A stretch of DNA of 38,504 bases from Thalassotalea sp. (lineage in GTDB: Bacteria; Pseudomonadota; Gammaproteobacteria; Enterobacterales; Alteromonadaceae), in assembly GCA_029237915.1 (NCBI GenBank), contig JAQWHD010000018.1, positions 1 to 38,504 on the forward strand, in the 5' to 3' direction. The stretch's first letter is position 1. Each line of letters opens with the position of its first letter. The translations under genes and the position numbers were made by a program. Shown here piece by piece: positions 8,261-17,257 of the stretch. The notes under the pieces are model-generated. The model searched no databases, was not told the DNA's origin, and saw nothing but the letters and a program-made list of their open reading frames with translations.

Positions 8261-10930
8261 GTGCAAATAATTAAACGTTTAGTGCAACTTGGTTTTATTT
8301 TGGGCCTTATTGGCAGCCTCATTTTAGGTGGCTTTTATCTCTCCATGCGCAGCGATCTGCCAAGTGTTGAGATCCTAAAAGACGTGCAATTACAAATACC
8401 TATGCAGATATATACTACCGAAGGCGAATTAATTTCGCAATTCGGCTCTAAACGTCGCATACCGGTTAAGTTTGAAGATATCCCGCAACAAATGATTAAC
8501 GCTTTTTTAGCAACTGAAGATAATCGCTTTTATCTACACTACGGTGTCGATCCAATAGGTATGAGTCGAGCTGTTTTAGGGCAACTAATGGGGCAAGATA
8601 AAGGCGGCGCTAGTACCATTACTATGCAAACCGCGAGAAACTTTTTCTTAACCAGAGAACAAACTTATTCGCGTAAGTTAACTGAAATATTCATCTCCAT
8701 TCATATGGAAACATTATTATCCAAGAATGAAATTTTAGAGCTTTACTTAAATAAAATAGAGTTAAGCCATCGAGCCTTTGGTATAGGTGCTGCAGCGCAA
8801 GTTTATTATGGTAAAGAACTAGATGAATTAACTTTAGGTGAAATGGCAGTAATCGCTGGTTTACCAAAAGCGCCTAGTACTTATAACCCAATTAGCTCTC
8901 CTGAGCGCGCCCGTTTTCGCCGTACAACCGTTTTGCAGCGTATGCTAGAGAGTGGTTACATTACTGAACAAGAATATACAGCCGCGAATAATGAAGAGAT
9001 CAAGACTAGACGTCATGGTGTTGAAGTAGACATTAGAGCTCCGTACGTAGCCGAAATTGCCCATCAAAAAGTGCTAGAAATGTATGGTAAAGATTTCGCC
9101 TACAGTAAAGGCTTAAAAGTCTACACCACAGTAAATGCCAACCTACAAAGATCTGCGACAGAAGCTGTGGTTAAAAATGTTTATGCTTATGATGAACGTC
9201 ATGGTTACCGTGGGCCAATTTCGCGTCTATGGTTAACAAACCAAGATAAAGAAAGTTTAACTCTGCAAGCAGTGACAACCTTAACGCCTGATGAAGCAGA
9301 TAAATATATTGATGAGCTAGATGAACTGAAAAATGAACCGATTAGTGATGAAAAAATTGCTAACAAGCTAAGTAAAATTCCAACCTATCAAGGATTGTAT
9401 GCTGGTGTGGTTATATCAGTTACTGAGCAGCAAGCTAGTGTGCAATTAAAAGATAACTCTGTTACCACGATAGAGTGGGATGGCTTAGCTTGGGCTCGAC
9501 CTTACATTGATGATAAAACTCAAGGTAAAGAGCCGAAACTTGCCGGTGATATATTAAAAGTTGGCGAACTCATTTACATGAGAGAAATGCCCCCTCTGCC
9601 AGTAACCACAGATGCGGATGCGAGTAGTGAAGAAAATGCCGATGAGGATCAAGCTCAACAAGTTATCGCAAAACGTTATCAATTAAGTCAACTGCCGGAT
9701 GTATCTGGTGCATTAGTATCTATGTCTCCTGATACAGGCGCTATATATGCAAGTGTCGGTGGCTATAGCTTTAGCCAAAGTCAGTTTAATCGCACGACCC
9801 AGGCTAACCGTCAGGTTGGTTCAAACATTAAACCATTTGTTTATTCGGCAGCTTTAGATAATGGCTTCACCCTTGCATCTATCGTTAATGATGCCCCAAT
9901 TAATCAATGGGATAAAAGCTCTGGTTTTGCTTGGCGACCAAAAAACTCACCAGCAATATATGAAGGACCTTTGCGAGTAAGAACCGGTCTAGCTAAGTCT
10001 AAAAACGTAATGTCGGTAAGATTGCTACGCGGTATCGGCATAAAACCATTAATAGACCATTTAGCTAAATTCGGTTTTGATAAAAAAGCATTACCACGCA
10101 ATGAAGCGCTAGCCTTAGGTTCGGCTTCATTAACACCACAACAAGTAGTTACCGGCTATTCAGCTTTTGCTAATGGTGGTTACTTAGTAACACCTTATAT
10201 AATAGATCGCATTGAAAATACCAATGGTGAAGAGATTTTCAAAGCTGAACCACAAGTTGCTTGTTATGAATGTGAATTAGAGCAAGAGCGTTACGCTAAT
10301 AGTTTTGATGCTACAGACGAGTTTGATCTTGATAAACTAAGCAAGCCAATTGCGCCACGAGTTATAAGTGCACAAAATGCATTTTTGGTAACGGAAGCAA
10401 TGCGCGGCGTTATTTGGGATGGTGGCGGAAATTGGTCTAAGGGTACTGGCTGGAGTGGTACAGGTTGGCGCGCTAAGGTATTAAAACGCCGTGATTTAGC
10501 CGGTAAAACAGGGACTACCAATGAATCTAAAGATGCTTGGTTTAGTGGTTTTAGTCGACGTGTGACTGCAAGCTCTTGGATAGGTTTTGACGATCCTAAG
10601 CGTAACCTTGGTGCTACTCGAGTAAATAGAAACCTAGGTAAAGGTCAAACGGCTGGTGGCGAAGCAGGGGCTAACGCAGCGCAACCCGCTTGGATTAAAT
10701 TTATGGAAACAGCATTACAAGACTTTGAGTACGAAGCTTTTGAGCAACCTGAAAATATTATCTCGATTCGCATTGATAAATTAACAGGTAAGCGTACTAA
10801 TAAAACCGATAGATCTTCTACGTTTGAATACTTCATTAAAGGCACAGAGCCAAAAGAATGGGTGGCCGAAAGCACCAGCGAGATCTTTGTTGGTGATGAT
10901 GAGGAAGAAGTTGAAGAAGAGTTATTCTAG
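8261..10930 (+). CDS. mrcA: Penicillin-binding protein 1A (bifunctional peptidoglycan synthase)
   Basis: Class A PBP that polymerises glycan strands and cross-links peptides in the periplasm, anchored by one N-terminal transmembrane segment (about 10-30). The glycosyltransferase domain shows ATEDNRFYLHYGVDP (catalytic Glu), GASTITMQ, RKLTEI and LYLNKIEL. An OB-like insert follows (about 320-450). The transpeptidase has SNIK (Ser near 521), SKN near 575 and KTGTT near 749. Start: the in-frame options are TTG at 8246 and GTG at 8261. I chose GTG because it gives QIIKRL directly before the membrane segment, like the start of E. coli PBP1a, and has a GGTAA 8 to 12 bases upstream; the TTG has no ribosome site. 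The acidic tail ends in ELF. The TAG stop lies inside a heptamer repeat. Confidence 0.96.
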   Translation: MQIIKRLVQLGFILGLIGSLILGGFYLSMRSDLPSVEILKDVQLQIPMQIYTTEGELISQFGSKRRIPVKFEDIPQQMINAFLATEDNRFYLHYGVDPIGMSRAVLGQLMGQDKGGASTITMQTARNFFLTREQTYSRKLTEIFISIHMETLLSKNEILELYLNKIELSHRAFGIGAAAQVYYGKELDELTLGEMAVIAGLPKAPSTYNPISSPERARFRRTTVLQRMLESGYITEQEYTAANNEEIKTRRHGVEVDIRAPYVAEIAHQKVLEMYGKDFAYSKGLKVYTTVNANLQRSATEAVVKNVYAYDERHGYRGPISRLWLTNQDKESLTLQAVTTLTPDEADKYIDELDELKNEPISDEKIANKLSKIPTYQGLYAGVVISVTEQQASVQLKDNSVTTIEWDGLAWARPYIDDKTQGKEPKLAGDILKVGELIYMREMPPLPVTTDADASSEENADEDQAQQVIAKRYQLSQLPDVSGALVSMSPDTGAIYASVGGYSFSQSQFNRTTQANRQVGSNIKPFVYSAALDNGFTLASIVNDAPINQWDKSSGFAWRPKNSPAIYEGPLRVRTGLAKSKNVMSVRLLRGIGIKPLIDHLAKFGFDKKALPRNEALALGSASLTPQQVVTGYSAFANGGYLVTPYIIDRIENTNGEEIFKAEPQVACYECELEQERYANSFDATDEFDLDKLSKPIAPRVISAQNAFLVTEAMRGVIWDGGGNWSKGTGWSGTGWRAKVLKRRDLAGKTGTTNESKDAWFSGFSRRVTASSWIGFDDPKRNLGATRVNRNLGKGQTAGGEAGANAAQPAWIKFMETALQDFEYEAFEQPENIISIRIDKLTGKRTNKTDRSSTFEYFIKGTEPKEWVAESTSEIFVGDDEEEVEEELF

Positions 10931-10992
10931 CTTCTAGTTTCTAGTTTCTAGTTTCTAGTTTCTAGTTTCTAGTTTCTAGTTTCTAGTTTCTA
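10925..10992. repeat. Heptanucleotide tandem array (TTCTAGT)n overlapping the mrcA stop codon
   Basis: Eight perfect head-to-tail copies of TTCTAGT run from 10932 to 10987, followed by a partial TTCTA (10988-10992). They are preceded by a one-mismatch copy TTCTAGC (10925-10931) that contains the mrcA stop codon TAG (10928-10930). This gives about 9.7 units and nine CTAG tetramers in 68 bases. The array sits between the gene and its terminator, so changes in copy number would not alter PBP1a. Confidence 0.97.
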
Positions 10993-10999
10993 AAAGTAT

Positions 11000-11030
11000 A
11001 AAGGGTGTCAGTTATTAACTGACACCCTTT
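11000..11030. terminator. Bidirectional intrinsic terminator between mrcA and argH(A)
   Basis: A perfect 14-bp stem (arms 11000-11013 and 11017-11030, core GGGTGTCAGTT) with a 3-base loop. It is followed by TCTTTT on the plus strand and, read the other way, by a T-rich stretch ATACTTTTAG. It lies between two convergent genes and should end both transcripts. Confidence 0.92.
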
Positions 11031-11053
11031 TCTTTTACTCAGTTTTAACCTGA

Positions 11054-12946
11054 TTAATTTACTTCAACAACCTCAATACTTTGCAACATTTGTGGCATAG
11101 AATGGTGTTCACTTAAATTATACGTTAATGCTTCTTCATCACAGTTATCTTGTTTAGGACAAAGATCACAATCTTTCATCACCTTCTCAGGTAAATCGTC
11201 TTTATTACCTGGGATAAAGTCTAATCTTTCGAAGAACTTAGGCTTACGAGTTAGTACAAATACTTTCAATAAAGATAAGGTTTGCGCTCGGTCTAATAAG
11301 AACTTACAAAGCTTTTGCCCATAACCTCGACCTTGGTGATCTAAATTAACTCCGAGTGAACGAATCTCAGCAAGGCCGGTACTGTATATATACAAGGCTG
11401 CACAAGCACACACTTTACCGTTTACTTCTATAACAGCAAAATCTCGGATACTCTTAATTAAATCATCTTCGCTACGAGGAAGGTTTTCTTCTTTAGATGA
11501 CCAGTAATTAACTAACTTCACAATAGCTCGTAAGTCGGTTAATTTCGCATCACGTACTACATAGTCTGCAGTACCAAACTGGTGACGATTTTGGTCAATC
11601 ACTTTTTGCACAGGTTCAATACCAGTGCCACCTAAGATATTACGTTTATCAACTAAGTATTCAAGCTCGAGAACTGGGTAAACGTCTTTTTCAATTAATG
11701 GAGAGAATTTTTTAAATTCATCTAAACGTAGGCTTTCTAGAGGCTCATCTTGTTGAATCGCATAGAGAACTGCAGCACCGGTAATATCATGAGCCGTTCT
11801 AAATGGAACACCTTTTGACACCAAGTAATCAGCTAGCTCAGTTGCATTTGCATAACCCTCACGGGCAGCTTTTTGACAGCGAGCGCTGTTTAGCTCAATT
11901 GAATTAACCACTTCACCGGCCATAACAATACAGCTTAACCACTGTTCAAGCGCATCAAATAGGCCTTGTTTATCTTCTTGCATGTCTTTGTTATACGCTA
12001 AAGGTAAACCTTTTAACGTTACTAGCAGTGCTTGCAATGAACCATAAACTCGACCACATTTACCACGGATTAATTCTAATGCATCAGGGTTTTTCTTTTG
12101 TGGCATTAATGAACTACCAGAGGTCACTTGATCACCCAAAGTAATGAAGTTTGCTTCGCCTGAATTGAAGAAAATTAAATCTTCAGCAAAACGTGATAAA
12201 TGCATCATGCCAGTACTTGCTGAGAATAGAAGCTCTAGTACGTAATCTCTATCAGAAACTGCATCTAAAGAGTTCATACATGGGCCATCAAAACCCAGTG
12301 AGTGAGCAAGTTCAACTCTATCAATTGCGTAGGTTGTACCTGCTAAAGCGCCACAACCTAGTGGCGATTGATTAAGGCGACGACGGGCATCTTCTAAACG
12401 AGAAATATCACGTTTAAGCATTTCAACATAGGCCATACACCAATGGGCAAAACGAATTGGCTGAGCACGTTGTAAATGAGTATAACCTGGCAGTATGTGC
12501 TGTTTATTGTTGTCAGCTAAGTTAATCAATTCTTGTACGCAAACTTTTAATTGCTCAACAATAACACCTGATTGCTCACGAGCCCATAAACGTAAATCAG
12601 TAGATACCTGATCATTACGGCTACGGCCAGTATGTAATTTACGAGCAATGTCACCTAGCTTTTCAGTTAGCTCTGATTCAACCCAGCTGTGAATATCTTC
12701 CGCTGTTGAATCAGCAAAATTTACTTCACCATTTTCAACTCTTGCAGCAAGATCTAATAAACCTTGCTCCATTTTTTGTTGCTCTTCAATCGTTAACACA
12801 CCCGCTTTTTGGATGGCTTTTGACCAACCAATAGAACCCTGGATGTCTTGCTGAGCTAATACATAGTCAAACGGTAATGAATCATTAAATGCTTTAAAGA
12901 TATCACTACTACCTGATTTAAAACGGCCACCCCATAATGCTGCCAT
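11054..12946 (-). CDS. argH: Fused argininosuccinate lyase / N-acetylglutamate synthase, ArgH(A)
   Basis: Bifunctional arginine enzyme of 630 residues. Residues 1 to about 455 are argininosuccinate lyase, which splits argininosuccinate into arginine and fumarate. It starts with ALWGGRF and has the fumarase/lyase signature [15 protein letters not shown] near 280-294. Residues about 475-630 are a GNAT acetyltransferase, with the acetyl-CoA loop DHQGRGYGQ and a Cys-rich end ([10 protein letters not shown]), which resembles short-type ArgA and would make N-acetylglutamate, the first step. Such argH(A) fusions are known in Moritella and other Alteromonadales and vibrios. The amino-acid-kinase domain of classical ArgA is absent. 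The gene follows argG at once (one base between stop and ATG), with CAGGAG inside the argG end as ribosome site. Confidence 0.95.
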   Translation of the reverse strand: MAALWGGRFKSGSSDIFKAFNDSLPFDYVLAQQDIQGSIGWSKAIQKAGVLTIEEQQKMEQGLLDLAARVENGEVNFADSTAEDIHSWVESELTEKLGDIARKLHTGRSRNDQVSTDLRLWAREQSGVIVEQLKVCVQELINLADNNKQHILPGYTHLQRAQPIRFAHWCMAYVEMLKRDISRLEDARRRLNQSPLGCGALAGTTYAIDRVELAHSLGFDGPCMNSLDAVSDRDYVLELLFSASTGMMHLSRFAEDLIFFNSGEANFITLGDQVTSGSSLMPQKKNPDALELIRGKCGRVYGSLQALLVTLKGLPLAYNKDMQEDKQGLFDALEQWLSCIVMAGEVVNSIELNSARCQKAAREGYANATELADYLVSKGVPFRTAHDITGAAVLYAIQQDEPLESLRLDEFKKFSPLIEKDVYPVLELEYLVDKRNILGGTGIEPVQKVIDQNRHQFGTADYVVRDAKLTDLRAIVKLVNYWSSKEENLPRSEDDLIKSIRDFAVIEVNGKVCACAALYIYSTGLAEIRSLGVNLDHQGRGYGQKLCKFLLDRAQTLSLLKVFVLTRKPKFFERLDFIPGNKDDLPEKVMKDCDLCPKQDNCDEEALTYNLSEHHSMPQMLQSIEVVEVN

Positions 12947-12947
12947 A

Positions 12948-14162
12948 TTATTTCTCCTGCTGTTTTAAAGCATTAATTCTGCTTGATAAACTGAATAAAC
13001 GGATAAAACCTTCAGCATGTTTTTGGTCGTATACATCGTCTTCACCAAATGTAGCAAACTCTTCTGAGTACAGACTGTTCGGGCTACGACGCTGCGTAAC
13101 ACTAGCAGTACCTTTATAAAGCTTAACAACTACATCACCACTAACTTGCTCTGCAAATGAATTTGTTGCAGCCATTTGTGCTTTTGCAAGAGGAGTAAAC
13201 CAACGACCATCGTAAATTACATGAGAAAACTCTAGTGCGACTGATTCACGGAATTTTAGAGATTCTTTATCAAGGATTAGTGATTCTAAACCTTTGTATG
13301 CCGCCATCATTACTGTGCCACCAGGAGTTTCATAACAGCCTCTAGACTTCATGCCGACTAAGCGGTTTTCCACGATATCGATACGGCCAACACCATGTGC
13401 GCCGGCTTTATCATTTAAATAAACTAATGATTCATACGCTGACATAGCTTTACCATCGACAGAAACTAATTCACCTTTGTCGAATGACAACATTACAGAA
13501 CCTGGTTCATTAGGTGCATCAAGTGGATCGGTAGTCATGGTCCACACTTCTTTAGTCGGCTCACACCATGGGTCTTCTAGCTCACCACCTTCGTGTGAGA
13601 TATGCCACGCGTTTGCATCACGGCTGTATATTTTAGTTAATGATGCTGAACATGGGATATCACGTGCTGCTAAGTAATCAAGCAAGTCTTCACGAGAAAC
13701 CATATCCCACTCACGCCATGGCGCAATAACGGTTAATTGTGGAGCAAGGGCAGCAAAACAAGACTCGAAACGAACTTGGTCGTTACCTTTACCTGTACAA
13801 CCATGACATACCGCATCGGCGCCAACTTTTAAGGCTACTTCTACGTGCGCTTTAGCAATTACTGGACGTGCCATTGAAGTGCCTAGCAGGTATTGACCTT
13901 CATAAACCGCACCTGTTTTTAAAATTGGGAAAATATAGTCTTTAACAAATTCTTCTTTTAAATCAACAACGTGACACTCTGAAGCACCAGAGGCTATCGC
14001 TTTCTCTTGAATACCAATGAGTTCTTCATCACCTTGGCCAACATCGGCACAAAACGCGACAACTTCACAACCTTCATAGTTCTCTTTTAACCATGGAATG
14101 ATAGCTGATGTATCTAGACCGCCAGAATATGCTAATACTATTTTTTTAATTTTTTTGCTCAT
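12948..14162 (-). CDS. argG: Argininosuccinate synthase
   Basis: Joins citrulline and aspartate with ATP cleavage to AMP to form argininosuccinate. At 404 residues it is of the short (type I) class found in many bacteria, unlike the longer E. coli ArgG. The pyrophosphate loop AYSGGLDTS is at residues 11-19. Other family stretches are [13 protein letters not shown] near 118-130 and [14 protein letters not shown] near the end. It lies between argF (62 bases upstream) and argH(A). Confidence 0.97.
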   Translation of the reverse strand: MSKKIKKIVLAYSGGLDTSAIIPWLKENYEGCEVVAFCADVGQGDEELIGIQEKAIASGASECHVVDLKEEFVKDYIFPILKTGAVYEGQYLLGTSMARPVIAKAHVEVALKVGADAVCHGCTGKGNDQVRFESCFAALAPQLTVIAPWREWDMVSREDLLDYLAARDIPCSASLTKIYSRDANAWHISHEGGELEDPWCEPTKEVWTMTTDPLDAPNEPGSVMLSFDKGELVSVDGKAMSAYESLVYLNDKAGAHGVGRIDIVENRLVGMKSRGCYETPGGTVMMAAYKGLESLILDKESLKFRESVALEFSHVIYDGRWFTPLAKAQMAATNSFAEQVSGDVVVKLYKGTASVTQRRSPNSLYSEEFATFGEDDVYDQKHAEGFIRLFSLSSRINALKQQEK

Positions 14163-14224
14163 GTTACTTCTCTCAACTCTTAAATTTTAATTTGTTTCTA
14201 TCTAGCCAGATCACTCAAATATGA

Positions 14225-15136
14225 TTATTTAAATAAGCTCACTAGTACTGAATTTTGTGCCCACATACGATTTTCTGCCTGTAAAAAAGCAATTGATTGC
14301 TCTGAATCGAACACCTCTGTGGTAATTTCTTGCTCTAAATGTGCTGGCTGACAATGCATTACCGCACTTGCTCCGGCTGTTGCCATTAATTCACTATTAA
14401 TTTGGTACGGCATAAATTTCTCTAGCAACTGCTCCACTTTAGTATCATCGCCCATAGAAATCCATGTATCAGTGTAAATAACTTGCTGATTTTTAGCGTC
14501 TTCTATATTAGTTGATACCGTTAATTTAGCACCACTTTTACTCGCTAAGTCTTGTGCCTTTGCAACTAGTGAAGTATCCGGTTCATAGCCCTGTGGGGTG
14601 ATAACGGTAACATTAGCACCTAAGATGCTACCCATTAACATTAATGAGTTAGACACGTTATTACCATCTCCAATGTAAGCGATATTTAAATTTTCCACAC
14701 TACCGAAAGTTTCAGTTAATGCCATATAATCAGCTAAAGCCTGGCAAGGGTGGTATAAATCGCTTAAGGCATTAATGACTGGAATACCTGCGTGCTCGGC
14801 CATTTCATCTAAAACGGTTTGTTTAAATACACGGGCCACAATCGCATCAGCCCAACAAGCTAAATTTTTGGCAACATCACTAACACGTTCGCGTTCACCT
14901 AATTGACCATTTTGCTGACCAATATATAGGCTGTGACCACCGAGTTTTTCAATGCCAATATCAAAGCTGATGTGGGTACGCAGTGATGGTTTTTCAAATA
15001 ACATGACGACTGATTTACCCGCTAAAGCTTGCGCGTATTTACTAGGATTAGTTTTAATATCAATCGCTTGTGCGATTAAATCTAAAAGTTGTTGCTTGTC
15101 TTGCAGTTGATCTGCTAAAAAATGTTGTAATGACAT
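14225..15136 (-). CDS. argF: Ornithine carbamoyltransferase
   Basis: Makes citrulline from ornithine and carbamoyl phosphate. 303 residues, as expected. Visible: FEKPSLRTH at 47-55 (carbamoyl-phosphate loop, usually STRTR), the NALSDLYHPCQALAD core near 130, DTWISMG (ornithine loop) near 225, and HCQPAH at 261-266 (usually HCLP). The SMG motif and the neighbouring argE favour ornithine over acetyl- or succinyl-ornithine as substrate. The SLRT and HCQP variants differ from the textbook motifs but the rest of the fold is intact. It sits between argB (83 bases upstream) and argG. Confidence 0.94.
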   Translation of the reverse strand: MSLQHFLADQLQDKQQLLDLIAQAIDIKTNPSKYAQALAGKSVVMLFEKPSLRTHISFDIGIEKLGGHSLYIGQQNGQLGERERVSDVAKNLACWADAIVARVFKQTVLDEMAEHAGIPVINALSDLYHPCQALADYMALTETFGSVENLNIAYIGDGNNVSNSLMLMGSILGANVTVITPQGYEPDTSLVAKAQDLASKSGAKLTVSTNIEDAKNQQVIYTDTWISMGDDTKVEQLLEKFMPYQINSELMATAGASAVMHCQPAHLEQEITTEVFDSEQSIAFLQAENRMWAQNSVLVSLFK

Positions 15137-15219
15137 AAGTATCTCTATAAAAATTGTTCAGTATTAATGTTTAGTTTTTAATAGTGTTAAGTTAAATATT
15201 TATCGCTTGTCTCAAGCGC

Positions 15220-16002
15220 TTAACTTAATGAAGGCTGGATGCGGGTGCCAAAAACATGTCCATTTTGCAGCTTTAATAACTGCTCGGGTGTTTTCCAACT
15301 GGCCACCGCGATACTTCGTCGTAATTGATTAGCAGCAGTCAAGGCGGCATTAACTTTTGCTACCATACCTCCGGCAATAACGCCGTCATTGATTAGTTGC
15401 TCTGCTTGTTGTGAATTCAAATCACTCATATATTCACCGTCCGCGCCTTTTACGCCAGCAACGTCGGTTAATAAAATTAAATCACCTTGAATTAGCTGGC
15501 TAATAGCTACCGCAGCATCATCAGCATTAACATTTACTAATTGGCCATTATCTAATGCACCAATCGATGAAATAATCGCTAAGCAGTTATTGTTAACTAC
15601 AGTTGTTAAGAATGCTTGTTGATTTGGCTTAGGAATGCCAACACAACCTAAAAACTCTGCTGCTGGGCTACATTTGATCATATTGCCATCGTGCAAGGCT
15701 AAGCCAACCGCCGTTAAGTTCAAAGTATTAGCACTGGCTACTAGCGCTTTATTTACTGTTCCAGCCAAAGCACCGGTGATCACGGGCATATGCTCTGGTT
15801 CGCTAACACGTAAACCATCAACCTTTTTACTAACAAAACCAGCTTGTGCTAATAGTTCATCAGCAACACAGCCACCGCCATGCACAATAACTACGCTTTG
15901 TTTTAAAGTTTGTAGTTTCTTTACTACTGAAAATAAGGCATTCAAGGCATCTGGCGATTCCATAATAGCGCCACCAATTTTAATCACTAAAGGTGCTGAC
16001 AT
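15220..16002 (-). CDS. argB: Acetylglutamate kinase
   Basis: Phosphorylates N-acetylglutamate, the second step of arginine synthesis. 260 residues, the short class without the N-terminal helix that arginine-inhibited NAG kinases carry, so feedback control probably acts elsewhere (inference). Motifs: KIGGAIMES at 8-16 (ATP site Lys8), VIVHGGGCVADE near 38-49, and the NVNADDAA and LTDVAGV stretches in the amino-acid-kinase C-lobe. Its ATG overlaps the argC stop by one base (TAATG). Confidence 0.96.
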   Translation of the reverse strand: MSAPLVIKIGGAIMESPDALNALFSVVKKLQTLKQSVVIVHGGGCVADELLAQAGFVSKKVDGLRVSEPEHMPVITGALAGTVNKALVASANTLNLTAVGLALHDGNMIKCSPAAEFLGCVGIPKPNQQAFLTTVVNNNCLAIISSIGALDNGQLVNVNADDAAVAISQLIQGDLILLTDVAGVKGADGEYMSDLNSQQAEQLINDGVIAGGMVAKVNAALTAANQLRRSIAVASWKTPEQLLKLQNGHVFGTRIQPSLS

Positions 16003-17027
16003 TATTTAGCTCCTTCTAGTAAACCTTGGGTAATAACAAAGCCATTAGCTAAGTTAAAACATTGAATCGCTTGTGACGCGGCACCTTTTAATAAGTTATC
16101 AATAACACAACTTACTACAACTACTTGCTTTTCTTCATCAACTTGCCAGAACAAACTAGCAAAAGGTGAGCCACTGACATCATCAATTTGTGGCCATGTT
16201 TTAGCAATACGAACCAGCGGTGTATTATCGTAAGCGCTATGAAATGCTTGAGCGACATCTTTTGCAGTTACACCAGGGTTAATTTGCATAGTAACCGTTG
16301 ATAATAAACCACGTTTAAATGGTGCAATATGTGGGTTAAAAATAACTTGCTGACCACATTCTTGACTTATTTCTGGTTGATGACGGTGCTGTAAAACATT
16401 ATATGCTTTCAGGCTAAGTTCATTAAAGCTTGTTGCTAATGAGGCTTTTCTACCTGCGCCACTCACACCGCTAATGCCATTAACTACGGTTAAACCATTT
16501 TTGACATTAAAACCATTGCTAGTTATTGGTTTTAAACCTAACAAGCTTGCTGTTGGGTAACAGCCGGGAACGGCAACTAATTGGGCTGTAGAAATTTGTT
16601 CGGCATTCCATTCTGCCAAACCATACACGGCTTCATCAATTAAGTTTTGATGTTTATGTTCAAAGCCATAATATTTAGGGTAATCGCTGCTTGCGCTTAA
16701 ACGAAAAGCCCCCGATAAATCAAACACCTTAATGCCTAATTCAATAAAGGCATGTGCCCATTGTTGCGAATACTCATGAGGGGTTGCAAAAAATACGGCA
16801 TCTAAGTCGGCATTAGCCGCAAGCCAAGTTTGCGTAAAAGCCTGTAAAGGTACGTCACAAATAGATTGCATGCGTGGATACAGATCAGAAAATAATAAAC
16901 CTTTCGATTCACTGTTTTCAGATACTAACAACTGCATGTCACTAACGTTACTATGTTTTCCTAGTATTTCTACTAACTCGGCACCGGCATAACCACTTGC
17001 GCCAACTACTGCTACCTTCACTTTCAT
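16002..17027 (-). CDS. argC: N-acetyl-gamma-glutamyl-phosphate reductase
   Basis: Reduces N-acetylglutamyl phosphate to the semialdehyde with NADPH. 341 residues. It begins with the Rossmann motif VGASGYAGAEL at 8-18; the catalytic Cys is Cys156 in VPGCYPTA, followed by GISGVSGAGRKA and the HRHQPEI region. First gene of the argCBFGH(A) run and divergent from argE across 230 bases. An AAGGA ribosome site precedes the ATG closely. Confidence 0.97.
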   Translation of the reverse strand: MKVKVAVVGASGYAGAELVEILGKHSNVSDMQLLVSENSESKGLLFSDLYPRMQSICDVPLQAFTQTWLAANADLDAVFFATPHEYSQQWAHAFIELGIKVFDLSGAFRLSASSDYPKYYGFEHKHQNLIDEAVYGLAEWNAEQISTAQLVAVPGCYPTASLLGLKPITSNGFNVKNGLTVVNGISGVSGAGRKASLATSFNELSLKAYNVLQHRHQPEISQECGQQVIFNPHIAPFKRGLLSTVTMQINPGVTAKDVAQAFHSAYDNTPLVRIAKTWPQIDDVSGSPFASLFWQVDEEKQVVVVSCVIDNLLKGAASQAIQCFNLANGFVITQGLLEGAK

Positions 17028-17033
17028 TCCTTT

Positions 17034-17051
17034 TTTGCAATTCTATTCAAT
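17034..17051. promoter_or_regulatory. Possible ARG box (ArgR site) at the argC leader
   Basis: On the minus strand TGAAT-AGAA-TTGCA lies 9 to 22 bases before the argC ATG. Compared with the enterobacterial ARG box half-sites TGAAT / ATTCA with a 4-base AT spacer, the first half is perfect and the second matches three of five. One box alone is weak evidence. Confidence 0.3.
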
Positions 17052-17062
17052 AAATGTAACTT

Positions 17063-17088
17063 AATCATCTGTGATTAACCAGATGATT
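17063..17088. repeat. Inverted repeat in argC leader / argE upstream region
   Basis: Perfect 9-bp arms AATCATCTG (17063-17071) and CAGATGATT (17080-17088) around an 8-base centre. It could be an operator or a leader hairpin of the argCBFGH(A) transcript. No T-run follows, so it is not an obvious terminator. The regulator is unknown. Confidence 0.5.
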
Positions 17089-17209
17089 TACGACAATATA
17101 ACCATTTAACTTATTACAATTACCTATAATTACAAACAGAAAAAATAAGAAGTAGCCAGAAGCTTTGGGGTTTATTACACTGAGGATATGAAAATAACAA
17201 CTATTGATT

Positions 17210-17234
17210 ACTTATGCAATTATTTAACATAAGT
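17210..17234. repeat. Inverted repeat upstream of argE
   Basis: Perfect 7-bp arms ACTTATG (17210-17216) and CATAAGT (17228-17234) with an AT-rich 11-base centre, ending 23 bases before the argE ATG. The size and AT-rich centre are compatible with a repressor site such as ArgR overlapping the argE promoter, but the half-sites do not match the ARG box consensus well. Confidence 0.4.
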
Positions 17235-17257
17235 ATTTTACTATTTATAGCGATATT

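Noticed and set aside
10925-10992. Heptamer array considered as a CRISPR or phage attachment site
   Set aside because: Units are adjacent with no spacers, far too short for CRISPR repeats, and there is no integrase or tRNA nearby.
15635-16009. A 124-codon open frame antisense to argB
   Set aside because: It is the mirror of a well-supported gene, has low-complexity composition typical of antisense frames and no start signal.
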